From Clostridia bacterium (GTDB lineage: Bacteria > Bacillota > Clostridia > Oscillospirales > CAG-272), in the NCBI GenBank assembly GCA_017461825.1, contig JAFTXB010000269.1, positions 1 through 23,329 of the forward strand: a stretch of DNA of 23,329 nt, read 5' to 3'. The notes under the pieces were generated by a model, which was given only the letters and a program-made list of their open reading frames with translations, was not told the origin of the DNA and searched no databases. Positions 15,784 to 23,294 of this stretch are shown here, piece after piece; position 1 is the first letter of the stretch; every line of letters starts with the position of its first letter. A program made the translations under genes and the position numbers.

Positions 15784-15823
15784 ACCGTCTCAAATGCTTG
15801 AAATTTGAGACGGTTCACTTTTT
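15784..15823. terminator. Bidirectional intrinsic terminator
   Basis: ACCGTCTCAAAT (15784-15795) pairs perfectly with 15803-15814 around a 7-base loop. T5 follows on the plus strand (15819-15823), and on the minus strand a run of six T follows at 15782-15777. It separates the convergent araC-type gene and the AEC transporter gene. Confidence 0.85.
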
Positions 15824-15832
15824 CCAATTTTT

Positions 15833-16774
15833 TCAAATTATATAAGTCAGTAGCAAAAAAACAAAAGGAATGGTTGCGCAGGAAAGAAGATGTGAGATAA
15901 GTGCCATGCCCGAAGCAACCGAAGGATCCTTTCCGTATGCGCTGGGAATGACGATGGTATTGAGCCCCAACGGCATTGCAAGCGAGCAAACCGCGCAAAC
16001 CACAAAATCCTCGGGCAGCGGCAAAAGCGCAAAAACGCCGATAAACACCAAAGGAATGGCAAGCAACCGTATCAGCGAGACGGCATAAATGCTGACATTT
16101 GCAAAGGTCTCGCGGAATTTGATCCCCGCAACCGTAATACCCGTGAGCAGCATTGCCACAGGCGACATGCAGTTGCCGAGCGTGGTGACAACATTTGTGA
16201 TACTGTCGGGAAGCGGAATCTTTAAAAGACCTATCAGCATTCCGACAAGCATTCCGATAAACATAGGGTTGAGAAACGCCTTGGCGCGCTCCTTTAAGGG
16301 CTGTCCCTTTTCCCCGCCCGGCATCAATAAAACCGGTACGCCCCATAGGTAGATCAAGATCCACAGCGGAAGTGTAAAGATGAGATATTTCCAAAACAGA
16401 TCGGGAAAAATAGCGGCAACCACCGAATTTCCCATAAAGCCAAAATTGGAAAACGCCAACCCGTACGTATAGATCTTTCGAACAAAATCATCCTTTGACA
16501 AAAGCTTTGGGATAAAGATCGCAAGCGGTAAAACAACAACCATCAACGCAAAACTGGCAAGAAAGAGCTTCCACGTAGCCCCCAAACGCTCAACGGTGAA
16601 GTTCTGAATAAACGTGCCCATAACAAGCGCGGGAATAAACACGGTGTTTTCGAGCTTGGCAAGCACGCCTGCCGCGTTCTTGGGCAAAATATTGCATTTG
16701 GCAAGCACAAAGCCAATTACAATAATGGTAAACAAAAACAGCATCTGCTGCATCGTCGCCGAAAAGATGCCCAT
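15833..16774 (-). CDS. AEC (auxin efflux carrier) family transporter
   Basis: 313 aa with about ten hydrophobic segments. The N-terminal FTIIVIGFVLAKCNILP, with following glycine-rich helices, and the mid-protein pattern NPMFIGMLVGMLIGLLKIP are characteristic of AEC permeases, which move small organic acids such as malate or malonate. The substrate here is not known. Start: ATG at 16774 with GAGGAG 7 bases upstream. It is 4 bases after the stop of the phosphodiesterase gene, so both are one transcript from the promoter at 17597-17625. Confidence 0.88.
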   Translation of the reverse strand: MGIFSATMQQMLFLFTIIVIGFVLAKCNILPKNAAGVLAKLENTVFIPALVMGTFIQNFTVERLGATWKLFLASFALMVVVLPLAIFIPKLLSKDDFVRKIYTYGLAFSNFGFMGNSVVAAIFPDLFWKYLIFTLPLWILIYLWGVPVLLMPGGEKGQPLKERAKAFLNPMFIGMLVGMLIGLLKIPLPDSITNVVTTLGNCMSPVAMLLTGITVAGIKFRETFANVSIYAVSLIRLLAIPLVFIGVFALLPLPEDFVVCAVCSLAMPLGLNTIVIPSAYGKDPSVASGMALISHLLSCATIPFVFLLLTYII

Positions 16775-16778
16775 GGAA

Positions 16779-17558
16779 TCACTCCTCTAAAAGCGACCTG
16801 CCCTCCCATTCGGGAGCCGCAGGGATCTGCATGATAGCGGCGACCGTGGGAGCAAGATCAAGCATGGAAACGTTTTTCAGGCATTTCCCGGGAGTAAATT
16901 GCTTACCGATGAAAAACATGGGAATGGTCATATCCTCGGGCAGATCGGAGCCGTGACTGCGTTCGTGTCCGCCATGGTCGGCTGTGATGATAACCGTGTA
17001 TTCGTCTCCAAAGCGTTCGATGACCTCTTTTGCGTTTTCAAGCGCGCGGGAAACGCGGTCAAAATAAGGCTCGGTCATCCAACCGTTGTCATGACCGCCT
17101 TTTTGGTCGGTCTCCACCATATAAAGGAATGCAAAATCGGGACGCTCGGCGTTGATGTAAGTCAATGCATGCTCGGTCAAAACCCGATCGGTGTGCTCCT
17201 TGTAATAGGAATGAACATAATAAGCATGATCCAGTGATTTGGGTCTTGCGATGTCGCGCAAAGGCTCCCAACCGTAAAACATGGCACTGCTGCCTCCCAA
17301 TAGGCGGATCTGCTCAAACAGACCGCTGATCGGACGCACGGGGGGAACATAGGTGTTTGTTGTAACGCCATGCCTTGTGGGCGGCACACTGTGAAACATC
17401 GACATATGACACGGAAGGGTAACCGATGGGTACACCGTTTGCGCATCCATAGCATAGCTGCCGCGCTTCATCAATTCCTGCACCGTTGCAAAATTGCTCT
17501 GTAGCGCCCCGTCGGGACGCATACCGTCAATACAGATCAAAATAACCTTGTTTTTCAT
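16779..17558 (-). CDS. Cytoplasmic alkaline-phosphatase-superfamily phosphodiesterase
   Basis: 259 aa without a signal peptide. Superfamily motifs appear in order: Asp11 in CIDGMRPDG, the nucleophile Thr47 in PSVTLPCH, Asp151 and His156 in ETDQKGGHDNG, Asp194-His195 in TADHGGH and His202 in RSHGSD. This is the metal set of type I phosphodiesterase/nucleotide pyrophosphatases, so hydrolysis of a phosphodiester or sulfate ester is expected. It is shorter than typical secreted members and acts inside the cell. It is cotranscribed with the AEC transporter and divergent from an RpiR-type regulator, a family that usually senses phosphorylated sugars. That suggests uptake and intracellular cleavage of a phosphorylated or acidic compound. 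Confidence 0.85.
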   Translation of the reverse strand: MKNKVILICIDGMRPDGALQSNFATVQELMKRGSYAMDAQTVYPSVTLPCHMSMFHSVPPTRHGVTTNTYVPPVRPISGLFEQIRLLGGSSAMFYGWEPLRDIARPKSLDHAYYVHSYYKEHTDRVLTEHALTYINAERPDFAFLYMVETDQKGGHDNGWMTEPYFDRVSRALENAKEVIERFGDEYTVIITADHGGHERSHGSDLPEDMTIPMFFIGKQFTPGKCLKNVSMLDLAPTVAAIMQIPAAPEWEGRSLLEE

Positions 17559-17596
17559 AGTGTAATGACACCTCTCACACAGATTTTTCGCCCTAT

Positions 17597-17625
17597 ATTA
17601 TAGCACCGCCTTATCGGATTGTCAA
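17597..17625 (-). promoter_or_regulatory. Perfect consensus promoter of the phosphodiesterase-transporter operon
   Basis: The minus strand reads TTGACA (17625-17620), 17 bases, TATAAT (17602-17597), with TGC before the -10. A promoter this strong normally implies control by a repressor, and the divergent RpiR gene supplies a candidate. Confidence 0.85.
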
Positions 17626-17642
17626 GCGATTTTTGAAAAAAT

Positions 17643-17682
17643 ATTCCAATAATCATAAATATATTCGGAACAAAATTCCAAT
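17643..17682. promoter_or_regulatory. Candidate RpiR operator region
   Basis: ATTCCAAT occurs twice in the same orientation (17643-17650 and 17675-17682), 32 bp apart, close to three helical turns. The second copy overlaps the palindrome GGAA-CAAAA-TTCC (17667-17679). It lies upstream of both -35 boxes in the AT-rich gap between divergent promoters. Assignment to the neighbouring regulator is inference. Confidence 0.4.
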
Positions 17683-17739
17683 CAAGAAAAAGAGATTCCC
17701 GTATTATTAAATTAAATCGTCAAAAATAGAGGTTTCTTA

Positions 17740-17768
17740 TTGACAAACCCCTAAAAAAAAGATATAAT
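17740..17768 (+). promoter_or_regulatory. Perfect consensus promoter of the RpiR-type regulator
   Basis: TTGACA (17740-17745), 17 bases, TATAAT (17763-17768). It drives the regulator gene starting at 17812, giving a leader of about 35 bases. Confidence 0.85.
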
Positions 17769-17811
17769 TTAATTGATTATCACAGAGCAATAAATTGGCG
17801 GGAGAAACACG

Positions 17812-18657
17812 ATGGTCACACTTCAAATACACAACAAATACAAGGAATTGACCGAAACAGAACAAAAGCTTGCCACCTATGTATTGCAATCCCCCCAAGA
17901 GGTGACACGCATGACGGTAAAGGAGCTGGCGGACACCTGCACAACGGTGCCATCGGCTGTCATTCGGTTTTGCAAAACGATGGGCTTTGACGGCTTTTCG
18001 GAATTCAAGATCTCTTTGGCTCGGGAGCTGGGTGCCAAACAAGAAAGCACATCCCTGCAACTCCCCGCTTTTTCTGCCGATGACAGCCCAAAGGAAATTT
18101 TTCAAAAGGTGTTCGGTTCGGGCATCCGCACCTTAGAAGATACGTTACGAATGATCGACTTTTCACAGGTGGAAACCATTTCGCGCCTGCTTGCCAATGC
18201 GGATCGCATTTTTATTTTTGGAATCGGCACCTCATCGGTCATCGCAATAGATGCGCAATACCGCTTTACGCAAATGGGACTGCGCGCAACCGCGTGCACC
18301 GATATCCTTTTTATGAACGTTACGGCAGTCAATATGAAAAAGGGCGACGTAATGCTTGCCGTTTCCCATAGCGGAAGAACGCGCGCGGTTGTAGATGCGA
18401 TGCGGCATGCAAAGGATGCCGGTGCCACCACGGTCGCCATTACAAGCTTTTCAGGGAGCCCGCTGGCAAAAGAAAGCGACTACGCGGTGTGTGTGTTTGC
18501 CGACGAGGAAAACTACCCGGTAGAAGCGGTTTCCGCCCGCGTGGCGCACATCTGCCTGATCGATGCCTTTATGATGACTGTGGCAACACTGAACTATGAA
18601 GAATTTATCAAGCATGTTTCCAATCGAAATCAAATTCTCGATGAAATACGCTACTAA
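17812..18657 (+). CDS. RpiR/MurR-family transcriptional regulator
   Basis: 281 aa. An N-terminal helix-turn-helix of the RpiR type (residues 1-77: LATYVLQSPQEVTRMTVKEL, AVIRFCKTMGFDGFSEFK) is followed by a SIS sugar-isomerase-like domain (about 125-255: IFGIGTSSVIAIDAQYRF, then AVSHSGRTRAVVDAMRHAK) that typically binds a phosphosugar. It is transcribed away from the phosphodiesterase-AEC operon and probably represses or activates it. Start: ATG at 17812, GGGAG 7 bases upstream. Confidence 0.92.
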   Translation: MVTLQIHNKYKELTETEQKLATYVLQSPQEVTRMTVKELADTCTTVPSAVIRFCKTMGFDGFSEFKISLARELGAKQESTSLQLPAFSADDSPKEIFQKVFGSGIRTLEDTLRMIDFSQVETISRLLANADRIFIFGIGTSSVIAIDAQYRFTQMGLRATACTDILFMNVTAVNMKKGDVMLAVSHSGRTRAVVDAMRHAKDAGATTVAITSFSGSPLAKESDYAVCVFADEENYPVEAVSARVAHICLIDAFMMTVATLNYEEFIKHVSNRNQILDEIRY

Positions 18658-18728
18658 AAATAATCAAGCTGATACTTATACAGAAGTATATGTACCAAAA
18701 GTCATGTAAGTAATAAAAGGAATTAGTT

Positions 18729-19270
18729 GTGAAAAAACAGAAAAAAAAGAAAGCCCCCTCCCTTTTAGTGTATCGGTAGTTTTTATTATTGTCGGATTAT
18801 TGATCGGGACACTTTTTACATTCGGTATGAATTATGGAAAAAATCCGATTGAAAGAGAAGATGCAACTGAAATATCTGCACATTTTGCTTCATATAAAAT
18901 TTTTTATGGAAAAAACCTCAGTATAACAGACATTAAACTCTTTTTCCATGACTATGCCCCCCTTTATATAGATGGTGCGTGTGTTGGAAATAATGTATTG
19001 AATGACTTGGAATCTCTGCCCGACGGTGCAACGGTAAACATGCTCATTCATCCAAAATCCGATACAATTTTGGAAATTAAACAAGGCAACAACATCATTC
19101 TTCCTTTTGAAGATGCAAAAAAAAATATAAAATCGGAAACGATTGCATTTTCAATTCTCGGTATTTTATTCTATATTTTAGCTACTGTCGGTCTTGCCTC
19201 TTTGATCAAAAATGGCATACGAGTTATCAAATATAGAAAAAATGGTAAAAGGAACAGAACTTCAACCTGA
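18729..19270 (+). CDS. Two-helix membrane protein, frameshifted near the N-terminus
   Basis: The best start is the GTG at 18729 (AAAAGGA 7 bases upstream), which reads MKKQKKKK and then hits TAG at 18777. A shift of -1 at the run of eight A joins it to a long open frame ending at 19270, giving about 180 aa. The joined product has a first membrane helix at about residues 13-33, an exported middle part (DYAPLYIDGACVGNN, LESLPDGATVNM), and a second helix near the end (IAFSILGILFYILATVGL) with a basic tail. The downstream frame alone starts only at a TTG (18800) without a ribosome binding site, and inside the first helix. The A run contains A_AAA_AAG in the correct phase, the dnaX-type slippery heptamer. 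A sequencing or real indel in the A or C run is the simpler explanation. Family not recognised; AT-rich codons. Confidence 0.5.
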
Positions 19271-19307
19271 TTTTTCAAACACATAAAAAAGCAAAAGAGG
19301 TTTTATT

Positions 19308-20183
19308 ATGCTTTGTAAAATAGTTGATTTAATTCTTGAATATGCATTCAAAATGCAGTTTATATCTGAGACCGAACAACCAGCAACTCGATTGGAATTA
19401 TACAAAAAAGCTGAAAAACTGTATCAATCGGATCCCCTTTCCTTTTCGAAAGAATCCTTGGAATTGCTTCATGATAAGGTCACGTTGCTTGAAACTGATC
19501 AATATAAGTCAAAAATGGAGTGTGCTCAAATATGGCACAAAAACAGTTTCGATATTTGGGTGTTTCGAATCAGATATTACCTCAATATTGAGCCGGAAAC
19601 CAACATTAAATTACTGGAGCAAAAAATTAAACTCGCTTTCTCCAATAAAGGCCAAAGCTTTATGGAAACACATGATGCTCGAAGGGCTTATGAACGCCTA
19701 TTTTTTCAAGCATTACAATCCAACGAAAGCGAAGATCAAGGTTTGCGATCGTCGCTTGAAAAAATATTATCACATGAATTGGTTCGCGATGTCGACGGGG
19801 TTGTTGCTTATGTATCCATTAACAATCACGGAAAAAGCCAAAAAACGATTCCCTCATATATGAAAACAATATATCTTGCCGTCACGTCTCTCGCTGTTAT
19901 AGAAGGAGATAGCTTGTGCGGATGGTTGGTTGAAAACAACTTAAGATCCTTGCGCGATATTGCGAATGCATTAAAGAAAATCGGTTTGGTAGAAACGGCA
20001 GCCATATTACAAGGCCTATATGACATTTTAAAAAGCAACTCTTCATTTGTTCAACAAGATGAAATATGCGATCAACATATCATCAATCAAATCGAAAACA
20101 CAGAAAAACAACTATTTAACAGCTATACAACTGAGGAGTTAATGACGGCTGCTCAACGTTTTTTATCAAAAAACAATCATTGA
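19308..20183 (+). CDS. Unrecognised cytoplasmic helical protein, possibly DUF4375-like at C-terminus
   Basis: 291 aa without signal peptide or membrane helix; mostly helical and charged. The C-terminal part (about 205-285), with VENNLRSLRDIANALKKIG, VETAAILQGLYDI and the closing ENTEKQLFNSYTTEELM, is reminiscent of the DUF4375/DMP19 pattern, in which an N-G-(G)-F-like segment precedes an A-L-x-x-I-G-A helix. The fit is loose and I would not assign it firmly. Start: ATG at 19308 with AGAGG upstream, 37 bases after the frameshifted membrane gene. Both genes are more AT-rich than their neighbours, suggesting they arrived together by transfer. Confidence 0.65.
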   Translation: MLCKIVDLILEYAFKMQFISETEQPATRLELYKKAEKLYQSDPLSFSKESLELLHDKVTLLETDQYKSKMECAQIWHKNSFDIWVFRIRYYLNIEPETNIKLLEQKIKLAFSNKGQSFMETHDARRAYERLFFQALQSNESEDQGLRSSLEKILSHELVRDVDGVVAYVSINNHGKSQKTIPSYMKTIYLAVTSLAVIEGDSLCGWLVENNLRSLRDIANALKKIGLVETAAILQGLYDILKSNSSFVQQDEICDQHIINQIENTEKQLFNSYTTEELMTAAQRFLSKNNH

Positions 20184-20237
20184 TTTCACAGATATTTTAT
20201 AAAATACATTCAATCGGAAACCGGAAAGGATTTATCT

Positions 20238-20780
20238 ATGATCTATCTTTTTTTAGCAAACGGATTTGAAGAAATCGAGGCGCTTTGTCCGCTGGATCTT
20301 TTGCGCCGCGGGGGGCTTGCGGTCACGACCGTTGGCGTTGGAGGCGCTGACATGATCGTCGGTGCGCACGGCATTGCCGTTCAGGCGGACATGCCCGACA
20401 CGATGTACCGCGACGCAAAACCCGAAATGGTCATTCTCCCGGGAGGTATGCCCGGCTCAAAAAATCTTGACACGTCGCGCGTGGTGGACAGCGCTTTGCG
20501 TGCCGCCGCATCAAACGGGGGCTATCTCGCCGCTATCTGCGCCGCGCCCATGGTGCTTGGCAAGCGCGGATACCTCCGTGGCAAACGCGCGATCTGCTTC
20601 CCCGGCTTTGAGGAATATCTTGACGGCGCAACGCTTGCCGACACACGCGTGGTAACCGATGGCAAGGTCATCACCGCTGCGGGCATGGGTGTGGCACTTG
20701 AATTTGGTCTTGCTCTTGTAGCAATTCTCAAGGGGCAGGATGCCGCCGACGAGCTTCGCCGCGCGGTACTGGCTGACTGA
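20238..20780 (+). CDS. DJ-1/PfpI family protein
   Basis: 180 aa, the usual length for the family. The conserved Glu lies in FEEIEALCP (about 14). The nucleophile-elbow Cys101 is in AAICAAP, and GGMPGSKNL and ITAAGMGVALEFGLAL are typical of bacterial DJ-1/ThiJ proteins. Members act in glyoxal/methylglyoxal or protein-damage defence; the exact reaction is not predictable. Start: ATG at 20238 with GGAAAGGA 7 bases upstream. The next gene begins one base after the stop, so the two are cotranscribed and probably translationally coupled. Confidence 0.9.
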   Translation: MIYLFLANGFEEIEALCPLDLLRRGGLAVTTVGVGGADMIVGAHGIAVQADMPDTMYRDAKPEMVILPGGMPGSKNLDTSRVVDSALRAAASNGGYLAAICAAPMVLGKRGYLRGKRAICFPGFEEYLDGATLADTRVVTDGKVITAAGMGVALEFGLALVAILKGQDAADELRRAVLAD

Positions 20781-20781
20781 C

Positions 20782-22326
20782 ATGGAAAAGCAAGAGCTTC
20801 GAGCTCAACTGAAAGAAAAGCGGAATTCTATTTCTCCCGAGGAAAAAAAGCGGATGGATCGCGCAATCGTGGAACGGATCGCCGCATCCCGTGAGTTTCG
20901 GGATGCCTCAGCCGTCCTGCTCTACGCGCCGTACGGCTCCGAGATCGATCTGTTACCCTTGGTACGCCTCTCGCGCAAGATCGGAAAAACAGTTGCCTTT
21001 CCGCGCTGTGACACCGCCTCCAATACCATGCAGTTTTATATATTGGAGCCCGACGCGCGCTTGGTCATGGGAGCATACCGTATCCCCGAGCCTGCCCAAA
21101 ACGCACCGCTTTGTCAACTCGACGAGCATACGCTGTGCATCCTGCCGGGGCTGACCTTTGACAAGAGCGGCAAACGTCTCGGCTACGGAAAGGGATATTA
21201 CGACCGATTCCTTGCCGATTTTAAGGGCATCACCGCAGGGGCGGTTTATGAAAACCTTTTGTCGGATGACATTCCCACAGAGGAACATGACAGATCTGTC
21301 GGTCTGTTATTTACCGAAGCGCAACGCTACACCTGCGGTTCCGCTCAACCTGCCGTAGTTGCGAAAAAGGAAGAACCGACCGCTAAAAAAACCGTCAAAC
21401 GCAAAATGCCGCCATGGGGGCTGCATGCACCGCCCGTATTGGTGGCTTGTACCTTTCTTTTGTTGCTTCTATCGCGATTGATCGACACGCATCTCACCAA
21501 TCGCAACAACGAATACATTGTTGTGATCCTATTGCAGATCATGATCTTTATCATCCCAGCCGTGATCTACGGAAAACTGCGCGGTGACAGCTTTGCAAAG
21601 CGGATCCGCATCCGTCCGATCCATCGCAGACACATTTGGTTTACTGCCTGCATGCTTGTCGTGATGATCACAGGAGGTCTTCTGCTTTGCATTCTGACAG
21701 GCGGCATCTCATCCTTGATCGGCAATTTTACCCTATACGACACCTTTGTGGCGCGAATCAACGGAAATGCCTTTGAAACCGTATATGTGATCCTCGCCTA
21801 TTGTATTTTGCCTGCCTTTTGCGAGGAGATGGTCTACCGCTCGATCCTGTGCGCAGAATACGAACGCTTTGGTGCCCCCATAGCGATTACCGCAAGCGCT
21901 CTCTTTTTCGCAATGTTGCATTTTTCTTTTCCGCTCTTCCCCACCTATCTCTTTCTCGGTGCGCTCCTTGCCGCCTCACTTTATACCACGCGATCGTTTT
22001 TTGCCGTCTTTCTCTTGCATGTGCTGTATAATCTGTTTTGTCTGTTCGGGCAACCCTATCTTTCGGCATTCTATGTCAATGCAGGAAACAACAAGATCTT
22101 TGTTTTTTGTCTCGTGACGCTCTTTCTTCTTTTTTCGGCATTTGCCGCCGGAGAAGCACGAAAGATCTACCACCGCTATGCAATTGAAGGAGCAGATTCG
22201 TCCTACACACAACCGATCGTGCTGAAGGAATATCCGAAAAAACTCGGTACAGCGCTCTTTTCTCCTGCCGCCGCGGCTTGTGCCGTGATCTTTCTCATTA
22301 TGGCAACCGTTAATCTATTTATTTAA
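20782..22326 (+). CDS. Fusion: 5-formyltetrahydrofolate cyclo-ligase + CPBP intramembrane protease
   Basis: 514 aa in one continuous frame. Residues 1-185 are a complete 5-formyltetrahydrofolate cyclo-ligase: LRAQLKEKRN, then PYGSEIDLLPLV, and the ATP/folate signature L-G-Y-G-K-G-Y-Y-D (133-141). This ATP-dependent enzyme returns 5-formyl-THF to the folate pool as 5,10-methenyl-THF. Residues 186-212 are a Lys-rich linker. From 215 the protein is membranous, with the CPBP (Abi/CAAX-protease-like) motifs E348-E-x-x-x-R353, F376-x-x-x-H380 and H413-x-x-x-N417. The cyclo-ligase is therefore tethered to the inner face of the membrane. Start: ATG at 20782, one base after the DJ-1 stop and without a strong ribosome binding site, so coupling is likely. 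A missed stop between two genes is the alternative, but the frame is clean across the linker. Confidence 0.85.
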   Translation: MEKQELRAQLKEKRNSISPEEKKRMDRAIVERIAASREFRDASAVLLYAPYGSEIDLLPLVRLSRKIGKTVAFPRCDTASNTMQFYILEPDARLVMGAYRIPEPAQNAPLCQLDEHTLCILPGLTFDKSGKRLGYGKGYYDRFLADFKGITAGAVYENLLSDDIPTEEHDRSVGLLFTEAQRYTCGSAQPAVVAKKEEPTAKKTVKRKMPPWGLHAPPVLVACTFLLLLLSRLIDTHLTNRNNEYIVVILLQIMIFIIPAVIYGKLRGDSFAKRIRIRPIHRRHIWFTACMLVVMITGGLLLCILTGGISSLIGNFTLYDTFVARINGNAFETVYVILAYCILPAFCEEMVYRSILCAEYERFGAPIAITASALFFAMLHFSFPLFPTYLFLGALLAASLYTTRSFFAVFLLHVLYNLFCLFGQPYLSAFYVNAGNNKIFVFCLVTLFLLFSAFAAGEARKIYHRYAIEGADSSYTQPIVLKEYPKKLGTALFSPAAAACAVIFLIMATVNLFI

Positions 22327-22423
22327 AACATATCACTCTAAAAAACGGCACACGCCGTAACCCCCAAATAAAAGAGCACCTACCCTACGAGGAAAGAAAC
22401 CGGTATAATAAAGTACAACGAAC

Positions 22424-22481
22424 TGCAACTGAGGTAGATTGAAGTCAAAATTATGCAGTTGCACTCGGTTGTAATTCAATC
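22424..22481 (+). other. Interleaved inverted repeats in the IS66 leader
   Basis: TGCAACTG (22424-22431) pairs with CAGTTGCA (22456-22463), and GATTGAA (22437-22443) pairs with TTCAATC (22475-22481). The order A-B-A'-B' allows a pseudoknot or two alternative folds upstream of tnpA. A possible -10 (TATAAT, 22404-22409) lies just before it, without a good -35. Confidence 0.4.
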
Positions 22482-22532
22482 AACTCCAATTAGAGTATAT
22501 TGAAGAGAAGAAAAGATACCGGAGGAAAGAAC

Positions 22533-22910
22533 ATGAAAGAAGTCAGTCAAGCGATCGAAAAAGTCAAGCAAGAGGTACAGTTATCCGAATGGGCAAAGGA
22601 TCTGGAACAGCAACGGCAGGAAGGGCTCTGTGTGGACGAATGGTGTGAAAAAGCAGGAATCAAAAGATCAACCTACTATTACCGTTTGAGGCGTGTTCGC
22701 GAACATCTGTGCCGTGTCACAAGACAGATGCCACAGGAACATAAAGGTTCTGTGGTCTCTTCTCAACAGATCGTTCCCATCCGAACCGTCGAGCGGATTC
22801 CGTCGGAAAGCAATGTGGAGATCCAATGCGGTGAGATCCGTGTCTCCTTTTCGGGGACGGTTACGGCAGATCACTTAAGAACGGTTCTTGAGGTGCTTCG
22901 GTCATGCTGA
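22533..22910 (+). CDS. tnpA: IS66 accessory protein TnpA
   Basis: 125 aa. The helix-turn-helix-like part WCEKAGIKRSTYYYRLRRVR (residues 38-57) and the C-terminal strand pattern VEIQCGEIRVSFSG followed by LRTVLEVLRSC fit TnpA of Firmicutes IS66 elements. Start: ATG at 22533 with GGAGGA 6 bases upstream; an in-frame ATG at 22500 has no such site. It overlaps tnpB by 7 bases, implying coupled translation. Confidence 0.85.
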   Translation: MKEVSQAIEKVKQEVQLSEWAKDLEQQRQEGLCVDEWCEKAGIKRSTYYYRLRRVREHLCRVTRQMPQEHKGSVVSSQQIVPIRTVERIPSESNVEIQCGEIRVSFSGTVTADHLRTVLEVLRSC

Positions 22911-23260
22911 AGGAACTGACGCTTACCACCACTGTCTATCTCGTTACAGGCTACAGTGACCTGCGGAAAGGCATCGAGGGACTTGCCGCAGTCGTTCAGG
23001 GTATGCTATCCTTGGATCCGTTCAATAAAAGTCTGTATCTGTTCTGCGGCAGGCGCAGAGACCGTATCAAGGGGCTATTGTGGGAAGGTGACGGATTTCT
23101 ATTGTTGTATAAACGTCTGGACAGCGGTGTGTTCCGTTGGCCAAGGAATGAGATGGAAGCCCGACTGCTCACCGAGCAGGAGATTCGTTGGTTACTCGAG
23201 GGATTGGAGCTTGAACAACCCAAGGCGATCAAGGAATCAAAGCCCGGGATACTGTATTAA
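22904..23260 (+). CDS. tnpB: IS66 accessory protein TnpB
   Basis: 118 aa, full family length. The hallmark TGYSDLRKGIEGLAAVVQ, then LYLFCGRRRDRIKGLLWEGDG and the Trp-rich SGVFRWPRNE identify IS66 Orf2/TnpB, needed with TnpA and TnpC for transposition. The ATG at 22904 lies inside the end of tnpA. It appears intact, so the element may still be functional up to the window edge. Confidence 0.95.
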   Translation: MLKELTLTTTVYLVTGYSDLRKGIEGLAAVVQGMLSLDPFNKSLYLFCGRRRDRIKGLLWEGDGFLLLYKRLDSGVFRWPRNEMEARLLTEQEIRWLLEGLELEQPKAIKESKPGILY

Positions 23261-23294
23261 GAAGGTGCTTCAAAAGTACATTTACACATTGTTA

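Noticed and set aside
18671..18690. Terminator after the RpiR gene (ATACTT...AAGTAT)
   Set aside because: The stem is only 6 bp, AT-rich and without a T tract.
22345..22358. ACGGC-ACAC-GCCGT hairpin as terminator of the cyclo-ligase/CPBP gene
   Set aside because: It has a 5-bp stem and no T run behind it on the plus strand; it is too weak to call.
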